Counted from the first letter of the stretch, positions 17,611 to 30,638 are shown. The stretch is 64,000 nucleotides of DNA from an uncultured Rhodospirillales bacterium (GCA_903856295.1 CAIOBP010000141.1:1-64000), one strand, 5' to 3'. Numbers and translations are program-made. Notes: a model not told the origin generated them from the sequence alone.

Positions 17611-18636
17611 TCAGCGCAGCGGATAGGCGAACAGCAGCCCGCCGCGCAGCCACAATTCATTCAAGCCGCGATCGAGCTTCAGCGGGCTGGCTCGTCCGAC
17701 ATTGTTTTCGAAGCTTTCGCCGTAATTGCCGACCTGGACGATGATTCGCGCCGCCCACTGATCGTCGAGTCCGAGCGCCGCGCCCAGCCCCGGCGTCAGC
17801 CCGAGCAAGCGCCGGACCCGCGGCGTGTCGCTGGCCTTCATCGCGCCGAGGGTGGCGCGCGAGACCCCGAGTTCCTCGGCCTCGATCATCGCCGCCAGCG
17901 TCCAGCGCGCGATTTCAAACCAATGGTCGTCGCCCTTGCGGACCAGCGGTCCGAACGGCTCCTTGGAAATCTGCTGGCGCAGCAGCTGATAATGCTCGGG
18001 TTCGGGCAGGGCGGTGATCCGGATCGAGGCGAGGGCGGAGGAGTCCGCGGTCACCGCCGCGCAGGCGCCCTCGAGAAAGGCCCGGATCATCTCCTTGAAG
18101 TCGGTTTTGCCCACCGCCGTGAAGGCGATGTGGCGGGCGGAGAAATGCTCCCGGAGATTGTCCTCGGCGGTGGTGCCGCGCTGAAAGCAGATCGGCAGCC
18201 CGAGCAACTGGCGCAGGGTGCGGATGCCGCTGTCGCGCCGGACCAGGAAGCCCTGGCCATCGAAGAAATTCACCCCCACCGGTTGCAGGGTGAACTCGGT
18301 GACCCGGCTGAGGGTGATGGTGACGGTGCGGCTGAGAATGTCGATCTCGCCGCGCGACAGCGCCGCCAGCCCCTTTTGCACCGGCGCCGACGAAAACTCG
18401 ACCTTGGCGGCATCCCCAAGCACCGCCGCCGCCACCGCCCGGCAATAATCGACATCGAAACCGCGCCACTGTCCGGCGGCATCGCGTTGGGAAAAGCCGG
18501 CGACGCCGCTGGAAACCCCGCAGCGGACGACACCATGCTGGCGCACCGTCTCCAAAGTTTGGGCGCGGGCGCCAGCGCTCGTTATGAGCAGAGCCCCCAG
18601 CGCGGCCGCCGCGAAGGCGCGAAGAAAAGCGGTCAT
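17611..18636 (-). CDS. amino-acid ABC transporter periplasmic substrate-binding protein
   Basis: Signal peptide then TLETVRQHGVVRCGVSSGVAGFSQRDAAGQWRGFDVDYCRAVAAAVLGD, general L-amino acid SBP type. Confidence 0.9.
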   Translation of the reverse strand: MTAFLRAFAAAALGALLITSAGARAQTLETVRQHGVVRCGVSSGVAGFSQRDAAGQWRGFDVDYCRAVAAAVLGDAAKVEFSSAPVQKGLAALSRGEIDILSRTVTITLSRVTEFTLQPVGVNFFDGQGFLVRRDSGIRTLRQLLGLPICFQRGTTAEDNLREHFSARHIAFTAVGKTDFKEMIRAFLEGACAAVTADSSALASIRITALPEPEHYQLLRQQISKEPFGPLVRKGDDHWFEIARWTLAAMIEAEELGVSRATLGAMKASDTPRVRRLLGLTPGLGAALGLDDQWAARIIVQVGNYGESFENNVGRASPLKLDRGLNELWLRGGLLFAYPLR

Positions 18637-18818
18637 CGGTCGGGCGGGCTCCGGCAAGCGGCGAGACCCCGCACTCTACACCGCCCGCCGGCTTCGCGCC
18701 ATCCCGGCCCTCGGACTGGACAGGGGAATTGGAGGACGGATGGCGGCGCAGATAGCAGGGGAGCGCCGCTCCCCCGCACCCCCTCGCAAGGGGCCGAAAG
18801 GCCCCTTGACCCCTGGAC

Positions 18819-18882
18819 TTTTTTCTGTCCCCCCATCCCGGTCGTATCAGCGGCACTTCTGGGGATGGGGGGACAGAAAAAA
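18819..18882. terminator. 21-bp perfect inverted repeat with T/A-run ends, likely bidirectional terminator
   Basis: TTTTTTCTGTCCCCCCATCCC-(22 nt)-GGGATGGGGGGACAGAAAAAA in the gap between two minus-strand genes. Confidence 0.7.
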
Positions 18883-18999
18883 CCCGTGGGGTCCGGGGAG
18901 CCCATCGGGTTCCCCGGGCAGGGGCTCGGGGGCGGCTGCCCCCGACATCCGCCCTGCCACCGTCTCCCGATTCCCCTATCCAGTCCGAGGGCCGGGCCG

Positions 19000-20439
19000 T
19001 TACGTCGCGGTGCCGCCGACGGTTAGGCCGTCGAGGCGCAGGGTTGGTTGTCCGACGCCGACCGGCACGCCTTGGCCGTCCTTGCCGCAGACGCCGATGC
19101 CGGGGTCCATGCGGCTGTCATTGCCGATCATGGAGATCCGGGTCAGGGCGTCGGGGCCGTTGCCGATCAGGGTGGCGCCCTTGACCGCGGGGCCGACGCG
19201 GCCGTTCTCGATCAGGTAGGCCTCGGAGGCGGTGAACACGAACTTGCCGCTGGTGATATCGACCGAGCCGCCGCCGAAATTGACCGCGTACAGTCCGGAC
19301 TTGACCGAGGCGATGATCTCCTCGGGGGTGTGGTGGCCCGAGCGCATCACGGTGTTGGTCATGCGGGGGATCGGGTGGTGGGCGAAGCTCTGGCGCCGGC
19401 CGTTGCCGGTGGGGCGCTGGCCCATCAGGCGGGCGTTCATCCGGTCCTGCATGTAGCCGACCAGAATGCCGTCTTCGATCAGGGTGGTGCATTGGGTGGG
19501 CGTGCCCTCGTCGTCGACACTGAGGGAACCGCGGCGGTTTTCGATGCCGCCATCATCGACCACGGTGACGCCCGGCGCGCCGATGCGCTGGCCCATCAGT
19601 CCGGCGAAGGCCGAGGTGCCCTTGCGGTTGAAATCACCCTCAAGGCCGTGTCCGATGGCCTCGTGCAACAGCACTCCCGGCCAGCCCGGCCCGAGCACCA
19701 CGGTCATTTCACCGGCCGGGGCCGGGCGCGAACCGAGATTGACCAGGGCTTGTCGCAGCGCCTCGTCAACCTGGGCCTGCCACTGGGCGGGGGAGATGAT
19801 GCGCTCATAGCCGTAGCGGCCACCGGTGCCGAAGCTGCCGCTTTCCATGCGCTCGCCGTCGCCGACGATCACCGAGACGTTGAGCCGGACCAGCGGACGC
19901 AGATCCGCGATCCGGCAGCCATCGGCGCGGATGATCTGCACCGCCTGCCATTCGCCGACCAGACCGGCGCTGACCTGACGGATGCGCGGATCGCGGGCGC
20001 GGGCGTAGGCATCGATGTCCGCCAGCAGCTTGACCTTGGCCTCGAAGGGCATCGGCGTCAGCGGATTGTCGGGGCTGTAGAGCGCCCGGTTGGTGCCGCG
20101 CGGCGGCTCGGACATCGCGGCGCTGCCGCTATGCCCGGCCCGCACCGCCCGCATGGTGACCGCCGCGCGCTTGAGTGCGTCCTCGGTCAGGGTCGAGGCG
20201 TGGGCATAGCCGAAGGTCTCGCCGGTCACGGCACGCAGGCCGAAGCCCTGGGCGGTGTCGAACCCGGCGCTCTTCAGCTTGCCATCGTCCCAGGACAGGC
20301 TCTCGGACTGGGCGTACTCCAGGTACAGTTCGCCGTCGTCGGCACCGGCAAGGGCTTCGGAGACCAGCGCTTCGGTGCGCACCCGGTCGAGGCCGGCTTT
20401 GTCGAAGAAGAGATCGTCGGTGACGGCAAGAGTGCTCAC
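19000..20439 (-). CDS. tldD: metalloprotease TldD
   Basis: VVLGPGWPGVLLHEAIGHGLEGDFNRKGTSAFAGLMGQRIG; SFAHHPIPRMTNTVMRSG. GTG start inferred at VSTLAVTDDLFFDKAGL. Confidence 0.95.
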   Translation of the reverse strand: MSTLAVTDDLFFDKAGLDRVRTEALVSEALAGADDGELYLEYAQSESLSWDDGKLKSAGFDTAQGFGLRAVTGETFGYAHASTLTEDALKRAAVTMRAVRAGHSGSAAMSEPPRGTNRALYSPDNPLTPMPFEAKVKLLADIDAYARARDPRIRQVSAGLVGEWQAVQIIRADGCRIADLRPLVRLNVSVIVGDGERMESGSFGTGGRYGYERIISPAQWQAQVDEALRQALVNLGSRPAPAGEMTVVLGPGWPGVLLHEAIGHGLEGDFNRKGTSAFAGLMGQRIGAPGVTVVDDGGIENRRGSLSVDDEGTPTQCTTLIEDGILVGYMQDRMNARLMGQRPTGNGRRQSFAHHPIPRMTNTVMRSGHHTPEEIIASVKSGLYAVNFGGGSVDITSGKFVFTASEAYLIENGRVGPAVKGATLIGNGPDALTRISMIGNDSRMDPGIGVCGKDGQGVPVGVGQPTLRLDGLTVGGTAT

Positions 20440-20514
20440 GGGATGCTCCAGGAAAGGGGGGCTAAGGAGTGTGGCGTTGACTGCGGGGCAAAACAAGGGG
20501 GGCGCGTACGGGGT

Positions 20515-20598
20515 GGGCGTGCCAAATGTCAGACGCCGGACTCACAGGCGGACTCACAAATCGACTCACAGCAATCGGAGTCGCTGTTTGGCACCCCC
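20515..20598. repeat. structured repeat module: 12-bp-phased GACTCACA triplicate inside GTGCCAAA/TTTGGCAC inverted repeats
   Basis: GACTCACA at 20539, 20551 and 20563; GTGCCAAA at 20519-20526; TTTGGCAC at 20587-20594; inverted TGTGAGTC at 20663-20670. Confidence 0.7.
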
Positions 20599-20682
20599 GG
20601 TTAACTAAATGATTTATCAGGGGGGCTCCGACATACGAAGTGGTGTTCCAGCGAGAGTCCACTGTGAGTCGGAAAGCGGAAA

Positions 20683-21201
20683 TCAGCGCCACCAGCGCAC
20701 CCACCATGGCCGCTTGCGGTCGGCCAGCAAGTCGTCGAGCACCAGATCGAGCTTGGCTTCGACCTTCTCGGCGCGAATTTCAGCGGCGTCGACCCGTTCC
20801 AGCCACAGGCAGCGTTCGGCGGACACCTGATGGATCAGCCGGGTGATCTCGGCACCGTGTTGGGCCTGGAGTCGGCCGATTTCGGCAAGGTGACGCAACT
20901 CGGCGACGTCGGTCATGACCGGTTGACTGGTCGTGGGCGGCGGGGGATGACCAGCCGGTTGTTCGGGCGGTTGTTCAGGGGGCTGTTGGTGGAGGTGTTC
21001 GGGCGGTTTGGTTGGGCTGGCCTCACCCCGACCGGTCGCGGTCAGGGTGGCGATGTCGGCGCTGGACAGGCGTACGCGCAGGCGGCCATCATTGCCGCGA
21101 ACCCCTTGGAGCTTGCGGCGTTTGATCCGTTGGCGCAAAGCCTCGACGGTGGCGCCGGTCAATTCGGCCGCTTCGGTCAGCAGGTAAAGCTTGCCATCCA
21201 T
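20683..21201 (-). CDS. putative DNA-binding protein, N-terminal HTH plus C-terminal coiled coil
   Basis: MDGKLYLLTEAAELTGATVEALRQRIKRRKLQGVRGNDGRLRVRLSSADI HTH-like segment, Pro/Gln linker, Glu/Ala-rich helix ending RPWWVRWWR. Confidence 0.65.
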   Translation of the reverse strand: MDGKLYLLTEAAELTGATVEALRQRIKRRKLQGVRGNDGRLRVRLSSADIATLTATGRGEASPTKPPEHLHQQPPEQPPEQPAGHPPPPTTSQPVMTDVAELRHLAEIGRLQAQHGAEITRLIHQVSAERCLWLERVDAAEIRAEKVEAKLDLVLDDLLADRKRPWWVRWWR

Positions 21202-21230
21202 GAGCCAGGAATCGTCCGGTTGTTCACGCT

Positions 21231-21275
21231 GGTGGACAGCGTGTTGACCAGTCGGGGGCCAACACGCTGTCCACC
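21231..21275. promoter_or_regulatory. 16-bp perfect inverted repeat upstream of the HTH gene (operator or recombination-site candidate)
   Basis: GGTGGACAGCGTGTTG-accagtcgggggc-CAACACGCTGTCCACC. Confidence 0.65.
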
Positions 21276-21339
21276 CGTCTAGCACACTGTCGGGCAAAGG
21301 AAAAGCGGCAGGCTGTCACGCCCGTCCGGTGCCTCGGCG

Positions 21340-22260
21340 CTATGGCCGGGGGAAGAGTCTGACCAGCGATTTGACCTTTTCGGCATACTCCGGATCGGCA
21401 TTGTAACGGCGCCGCAAGGCGGCATCGCGCAGGACGAAAAACATGATCTGGTCGCGATGGGGCAACTGCCGCGTCCTGACGTGCTCCGAAACCTTGCCAT
21501 TTTTCCCGATGTGAGCGTTGAAGATGGTCGCTCGGCAATAAATACTGAAAAGCCGGCCGTCGTTGGTTTGGGGCTCACCGGAAATCAGGGAAAATTGATA
21601 GTATCTGGCGGCATTGAAGTAGCAGTTGTAAATTTCTTGAAGGGTCGTCGCAAGTTCGTCACGATCTGAAATATATCTCATCTGCCGTTCAATGCGGTAC
21701 CCCATCAGGCCGTAGCGGCGAGCCTCAAATTCGAAAGAGAAGGGCGCATCTTGAATGACCGAAATCCGTTTCTGGTATTCGCGGAGGATCGAAGACAGCA
21801 GCATTTCAAGGGCACGGCGCTCGGTCTGCAATTCTGTGGGAATTGTGACCAGGGTTTCGAAGGCCGGCGCCAAGTGATAGGGGTGGCGAACCCGGACACT
21901 GTCCCAGGAATTCTGGCTGAACTTGCCAATCCATCCCTTGCATTTGAGGTCATTGGCGGTCTGCGGCCAGACCGTGGACATGATTCCGGCGATCAGAAAG
22001 TGCAATTCTCGTTGCTTGCGTTGCAGATCGCTTAAAATGTGGGACAGGAGAAGCTCGGATGCCCTGGTCAGCAGCTTCCGGCGCCGCAAAATAATCCGTG
22101 GTGGCTGGTATAAGAAAATCGGGTGTTCAAGAACATCTTTTGCCGGGGGCGGCGGTCGAAAACTCAAGATGCGGCTGTTTGAGATTTTTCCTAAAAATCC
22201 GAATATATTGATCGTTGATTCGGCATCGACAATGATAATTGGAGATGTCTTCTTGGACAT
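21340..22260 (-). CDS. uncharacterised protein (306 aa), no recognisable family
   Basis: Long ORF (MSKKTSPIIIVDAESTINIFGFLGKISNSRILSF...) in a relatively AT-rich segment; no motif recognised. Confidence 0.6.
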   Translation of the reverse strand: MSKKTSPIIIVDAESTINIFGFLGKISNSRILSFRPPPPAKDVLEHPIFLYQPPRIILRRRKLLTRASELLLSHILSDLQRKQRELHFLIAGIMSTVWPQTANDLKCKGWIGKFSQNSWDSVRVRHPYHLAPAFETLVTIPTELQTERRALEMLLSSILREYQKRISVIQDAPFSFEFEARRYGLMGYRIERQMRYISDRDELATTLQEIYNCYFNAARYYQFSLISGEPQTNDGRLFSIYCRATIFNAHIGKNGKVSEHVRTRQLPHRDQIMFFVLRDAALRRRYNADPEYAEKVKSLVRLFPRP

Positions 22261-22317
22261 GGTCGGCGTGTGCTCTACAAGGGGGCGCCTGGGGCCAGTG
22301 CAGCGCGGTTTTCCTGC

Positions 22318-22554
22318 TCAGTCCCGCTGGCGCTGTCGTATCGACCGGTATAGCTCATGGACCTTTTCGTCGTATGAAGATTTTATCCACGATGGCCGTC
22401 CTTCGCAGGATAAGGCCTTTAAGAAGCTACAAATAATATCTCTCGAGATTATTTCGCGAACATCGGGCTCGTCAAGAACCAGTTCGTCAAATTCAATCCC
22501 GATCATCGCGCGAATCTGCTCGTCGGGCAGGGTCAATGCATCGAATTCATCCAT
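22318..22554 (-). CDS. uncharacterised small acidic protein (78 aa)
   Basis: MDEFDALTLPDEQIRAMIGIEFDELVLDEPDVREIISRDIICSFLKALSCEGRPSWIKSSYDEKVHELYRSIRQRQRD; 57 bp upstream of and co-directional with the 306-aa ORF. Confidence 0.5.
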   Translation of the reverse strand: MDEFDALTLPDEQIRAMIGIEFDELVLDEPDVREIISRDIICSFLKALSCEGRPSWIKSSYDEKVHELYRSIRQRQRD

Positions 22555-22752
22555 GGCGACAACCCTCGCAGCTTACCAATGGTAGGCCCGATCTCAGGAT
22601 AGTGTCAAGTGATGGCGACCCAGGCCGGTCTGGGTCGGTCGGTATCGAGGTGATATCTTGACCGCAGCTCAAGGGGTTACTAAAATATCCAACCACCTCC
22701 CGAGGACGGGGGCGGGCGATCGAGAATAGCAGACTATCGAGAATGATTGAGC

Positions 22753-24063
22753 ATGGCTTTCGCTTCGTCATTGAGCAATAGCGGAGTCCCGGCCGACGCC
22801 GGGCGCTACGCTGACCTGGGGTGGCGCTGTCTCCAACTCGGCCGTTTCGCCGAGAGCGAGGCGCACATGCGTCGGGCATTCGCCTGCGGCAGCGACTCTG
22901 CCTGGATCGGTTTGTGCCATGCCCTGGCTCAGCAGGGTAAAGACGCGGAGTTGGTCGATCTGCTGCGTCTGGTTTCTCCGGACCGTGCTCAGGCCGCAGA
23001 AACGCTGTTTTGCATCTTCAACAACCGGGGCGCCGTTTCGGACTGGGATGGCATGGCGCGCCTGAACGCGCGGTTGCCGGCGATCCCGGTGCTCAAAATG
23101 GTCGGCAGCTATTGGATGGGTTGCCTGTTCGCCCGGAGAAACGAGTTCGAGGAGTCGGCGCTGGCGTACCAGGATGCGATTCGGCAGGCGCTGCGCAGTG
23201 GCCTTGATCTTGGCTCGAATGAGTTGTTTCGTCGCAACATCTTGAGTTGCCAGAGCATCGAACCGTCCACGTCGGTGCTGGCCGAAGATGACCGTTCGTC
23301 GTTTCACTGGCCGCCGGTCGAGCCGTTGATCGATCTTCGGCATGGGGCGGACGCGTGTACCGGAGTGCTTTTTGCCTCGTGCGACGCGTTTTATTTCCAG
23401 AAGTACGGCCATAGATTTTTGTCGTCGATTCGCGACCTCGGAGCGCTTGCCGAGTCGCTGATTGTTGAGATCAATGTCGTCAACCCGGATCACGATACGG
23501 TGGAGATGATCCGGCAGGTGCGGGAACTGGTGCCGACGATAAATCTTGTGGTTACGACTGAGGTGGTGGTTGACAGGCCGGATCCTGTATACTTCGCCAG
23601 CAATAGATTTCTGCATCTCAATCGTTTGCAGCGTCGTTATGGGCTGGATCTGGTGGTCGTCGACATCGATATCGAGGTCACGGCGCGTCTGCTTAGCTTG
23701 TTTGTCTTGTGCCGGGATTTTGATGTCGCGCTCTTCGAAGTCGACACGATATTCCCCTGGCTGCGGTATCTTGGCGGCGTGCTGTACGTGCGCCATGACC
23801 AGGAGGGACACCGGTTTGCCCGGCCACTGGCGAACTTTATGAGCCGAAAGCTGGGCGGATTGCGCAACTGGTTTCTGGATCAGGCGGCGTTGTGGTGTAC
23901 GATCGAGTCGCTTCGTTTGCGGCGGCCGGATTTCGCGTTTGGCGTGTTGAACGGCATCACCGGCGGTCCGCTCACGGAGATTGTCCACTTGCAGATCGCC
24001 GCCGAGAGCAACAAGGAGGCCCGTGAGGAATTCACCCGCAGAGCCCCGCCCCGCCGCCATTGA
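22753..24063 (+). CDS. TPR-like N-terminus plus glycosyltransferase-like (nucleotide-diphospho-sugar transferase fold) domain protein
   Basis: Helical repeats (GWRCLQLGRFAESEAHMRRAFACG) then a C-terminal part with VVVDIDIEVTARLLSL...DVALFEVDTIFPWLRYLGGVLYV. Confidence 0.55.
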   Translation: MAFASSLSNSGVPADAGRYADLGWRCLQLGRFAESEAHMRRAFACGSDSAWIGLCHALAQQGKDAELVDLLRLVSPDRAQAAETLFCIFNNRGAVSDWDGMARLNARLPAIPVLKMVGSYWMGCLFARRNEFEESALAYQDAIRQALRSGLDLGSNELFRRNILSCQSIEPSTSVLAEDDRSSFHWPPVEPLIDLRHGADACTGVLFASCDAFYFQKYGHRFLSSIRDLGALAESLIVEINVVNPDHDTVEMIRQVRELVPTINLVVTTEVVVDRPDPVYFASNRFLHLNRLQRRYGLDLVVVDIDIEVTARLLSLFVLCRDFDVALFEVDTIFPWLRYLGGVLYVRHDQEGHRFARPLANFMSRKLGGLRNWFLDQAALWCTIESLRLRRPDFAFGVLNGITGGPLTEIVHLQIAAESNKEAREEFTRRAPPRRH

Positions 24064-24123
24064 CAATCCGCCCGGGTGGGTTCATGGGAGGCGGAGGAAA
24101 CTGCCCCACGCCCCGATCCCCCG

Positions 24124-27919
<3,796 letters not shown>

Positions 27920-27932
27920 CGGCAGGGGGCAG

Positions 27933-28289
27933 CTACATCGAGGCGCCGACCTGCCAGCCGCCAAGCCAGATGGCGGCCTGATCCGAGCCCTCGCGGTAGG
28001 GATTGGCCGAGGAGGGCTGGCCCGCCTTGGCGGCATCGACACCCTGACGGAATGTGGTGAGCGACCATCCTCGCGCCATGTTCGGTCCTGAGCCTCGCTG
28101 CGACAGTGGAGATGGCTGCTCTTCGCTCATCTCGTCGCTCCGGCCGTAGACCTTGGTGCCGTCAAGCGAGCGAGCATGGAGGGGCGGGGCGGGATGCTGC
28201 ATCCGGAGCGCAGAAAAGCCTGACGGCGGCGGAGCCGATGCCCCGTCGAACGAGGTTGGCTGGCCGGAGCTAGTCTGCAAGCTTGGCAT
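27933..28289 (-). CDS. small protein with C-terminal ribosome-modulation-factor/CrpP-like motif
   Basis: C-terminus FRQGVDAAKAGQPSSANPYREGSDQAAIWLGGWQVGASM resembles the RMF-type A..G..A...G...NPY......W..GW pattern. Confidence 0.5.
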   Translation of the reverse strand: MPSLQTSSGQPTSFDGASAPPPSGFSALRMQHPAPPLHARSLDGTKVYGRSDEMSEEQPSPLSQRGSGPNMARGWSLTTFRQGVDAAKAGQPSSANPYREGSDQAAIWLGGWQVGASM

Positions 28290-28657
28290 CCTTCCCCTCC
28301 GTCCTCTTTAAGGTTTCTCCCGATTCGAACCATGGCCGGCGCCCTGATCATCACCTGTGCTGGGATGGCCCCGTTGCATTGCTTTCATCAAACGTATCGG
28401 TTTTCATGCGCACAGGCTCGGCTCTCCCGGCGAAATCTCTATCAATAATTGAGCGGTTACCGATGAATGTCAATAACGAATCATCAGTGATCTTTCTGTG
28501 GGCATGCCGGGCTGATCATGTCCTTGAAATTCGAGATATTAACCATAACTTATTCTATCGTGGTTAATACGGGGACTTTGGGTTATCTAAAACTGTCGTT
28601 AACTACCGTATCTTTGACCGGTGGGGGTGTTTGGCGGTTCCGGGCCGCCAAAAACGC

Positions 28658-28692
28658 ACCGGGGGGGCCTGCGGTGTGCAGGCCCCCCCGGT
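28658..28692 (-). terminator. strong hairpin downstream of phaB
   Basis: ACCGGGGGGGCCTGC-ggtgt-GCAGGCCCCCCCGGT (15-bp perfect stem), followed in the minus direction by a T-rich tract. Confidence 0.8.
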
Positions 28693-28721
28693 CCTAATGT
28701 CAGAACGCTGGTTTGGCGGGA

Positions 28722-29444
28722 TCAGCCGCACATGGCCAGAGCGCCGTTGACCGACATGGTGGCGCCGTTGAGGTAGCCGGCCTCGTCGGCGGCCAGGAAC
28801 ACCACGGTGCGGGCGATTTCGGACGGCTCACCGAGGCGGCCGGTCGGGACCTTCTTGACGATGGTGGCGAGAACGTCGGGGGCGATCTTGGCGACCATCT
28901 CGGTGTTGATGTAGCCGGGGCAGATGGCGTTGGAGGTGATGCCCTTGGCGGCGCCCTCATGGGCCACGGCCTTGGTGAAGCCGAGCACGCCGGCCTTGGC
29001 GGCGGAATAGTTGGTCTGACCGAACTGGCCGACCTGACCGTTCACCGAGGAGATGTTGATGATGCGGCCGAAGCCCTTCTCGCGCATGCCCTCGATGACA
29101 TTGCGGGTGGTGTTGAACATCGAGCTCAGGTTGACGTTGATCACCGCGTTCCAGTTCTCGGGGGTCATCTTGTGCAGCGGCGCGTCACGGGTGATGCCGG
29201 CATTGTTGACCAGGACTTCGATCGGGCCGTTTTCGGCGACGATCTTGGCGATGCCCGCCTTGGTGGAGTCGAAGCTGCTGACGTCGAAGATCGCGACCGG
29301 AATGCCGGTCTTGGCGGTGAATTCCTTGGCGGTTTCTTCGTTCACGTCGTTGGCGACGACCTTGTAGCCGGCGTCCTTCAGGGCGATAGAAATCGCCGCG
29401 CCGAGACCGCGGGCGCCACCAGTAACCAATGCCAGGCGAGCCAT
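28722..29444 (-). CDS. phaB: acetoacetyl-CoA reductase (SDR)
   Basis: MARLALVTGGARGLGAAISIAL...INISSVNGQVGQFGQTNYSAAKAGVLGFTKAVAHEGAAKGITSNAICPGYINTEMV. Confidence 0.93.
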   Translation of the reverse strand: MARLALVTGGARGLGAAISIALKDAGYKVVANDVNEETAKEFTAKTGIPVAIFDVSSFDSTKAGIAKIVAENGPIEVLVNNAGITRDAPLHKMTPENWNAVINVNLSSMFNTTRNVIEGMREKGFGRIINISSVNGQVGQFGQTNYSAAKAGVLGFTKAVAHEGAAKGITSNAICPGYINTEMVAKIAPDVLATIVKKVPTGRLGEPSEIARTVVFLAADEAGYLNGATMSVNGALAMCG

Positions 29445-29852
29445 GGAGTTTTCTCCCAAGATGAGTATGGATTTCGGATCGATCGGAACTTCACGGACTT
29501 CTCGCGGCGCCAGCGGCAGAGCTTGAGTCCCGCAGCACCCCAGGAGCATGTCCCGCCGCCTTCATACCCGGAACCTCGGGCGTGAGCAACGAAGAACACG
29601 CATGTCTTTTCAATATCGCAGCGCAGCAATTTCAAGGGGTTTCGCGGTCTGTAGCTGGTTTTTGGGGCAGCCGGCGGTTTTGGAAGTTTCGAGACCATCC
29701 CGCAAGCTTGCCGGCAACAATGCCGCGCGCCGTCCGACCTTGCCGCCACAATATTATCGGCCGCGGAGAGGTGGCCGCGCGGAGCGGGCCAGCCGGTTTT
29801 GGCCTGGGGTTAGGGCTGGCCCCGCGTCCGGGGCGCGGCTATAGTTGCGGGC

Positions 29853-30638
29853 ATGATCGAGATTTCCAGCCTCACCAAGGCGTTTGGCAAGGTTCAGGCG
29901 GTGAACGGCCTGACGCTGGAGGCGCGCGACGGCCAGATCACCGGCCTGATCGGCCCCAATGGCGCCGGCAAGTCCACCACCTTCCGGGTGGTGTTCGGGC
30001 TGATGCGCCCGGATGGCGGCCGGGTGCTGGTGGACGGCATCGACGTCACCGCCGGACGGCTGGAGGCCCAGCGGCGCATCGGCGCCTTGCCCGACGTCCG
30101 CGGCCTGTATTCGCGCCTGACCGCCCGCGAGCACATCCGCTATTTCGGGCAGTTGCACGGATTGGAGGGGCCGGCGCTGGAGGCGCGCGTCGGCGTGCTG
30201 ATCGAGATGCTCGAGATGGACGGCTTCGCCGATCGCCGCGCCCGGGGCTTCTCGCGCGGCCAGGAACTGAAGGTGGCGCTGGGGCGGGCGCTGGTCCATG
30301 AACCCTCGAACCTGATTCTCGACGAACCGACCAATGGACTCGATGTCGTCAGCACCCGGGCGGTGCGGCGCTTGTTGCGGGAGATGCGCGACGCCGGCCA
30401 TTGCATCCTGCTGTCCAGCCATCTGATGTCCGAGGTCGGGGCGCTGTGCGACCGGCTGGTGATCATCGATCGCGGCCGGGCGGTGGCGGCGGGGTCGCCC
30501 GAGGAACTGCGGGCCTGGACCGGGCGCGATGATCTCGAAGAGGTGTATCTCCGGGCGCTCGATTCTCAGGCCGCCGGGCTCCCTGGTTTCTTCGGGGCCG
30601 GTCTCTCAGGGGCCGGTCTCTCAGGGGAGGGCGCGTGA
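29853..30638 (+). CDS. ABC transporter ATP-binding protein (NatA-type)
   Basis: GLIGPNGAGKSTTFRVVFGLMRPDGG; RGFSRGQELKVALGRALVHEPSNLILDEPTNGLD. Confidence 0.95.
   Translation: MIEISSLTKAFGKVQAVNGLTLEARDGQITGLIGPNGAGKSTTFRVVFGLMRPDGGRVLVDGIDVTAGRLEAQRRIGALPDVRGLYSRLTAREHIRYFGQLHGLEGPALEARVGVLIEMLEMDGFADRRARGFSRGQELKVALGRALVHEPSNLILDEPTNGLDVVSTRAVRRLLREMRDAGHCILLSSHLMSEVGALCDRLVIIDRGRAVAAGSPEELRAWTGRDDLEEVYLRALDSQAAGLPGFFGAGLSGAGLSGEGA

Noticed and set aside
20462-20707. 81-aa minus-strand ORF over the phased repeat module
   Set aside because: Translation looks random and the DNA structure is better explained as a cis element.
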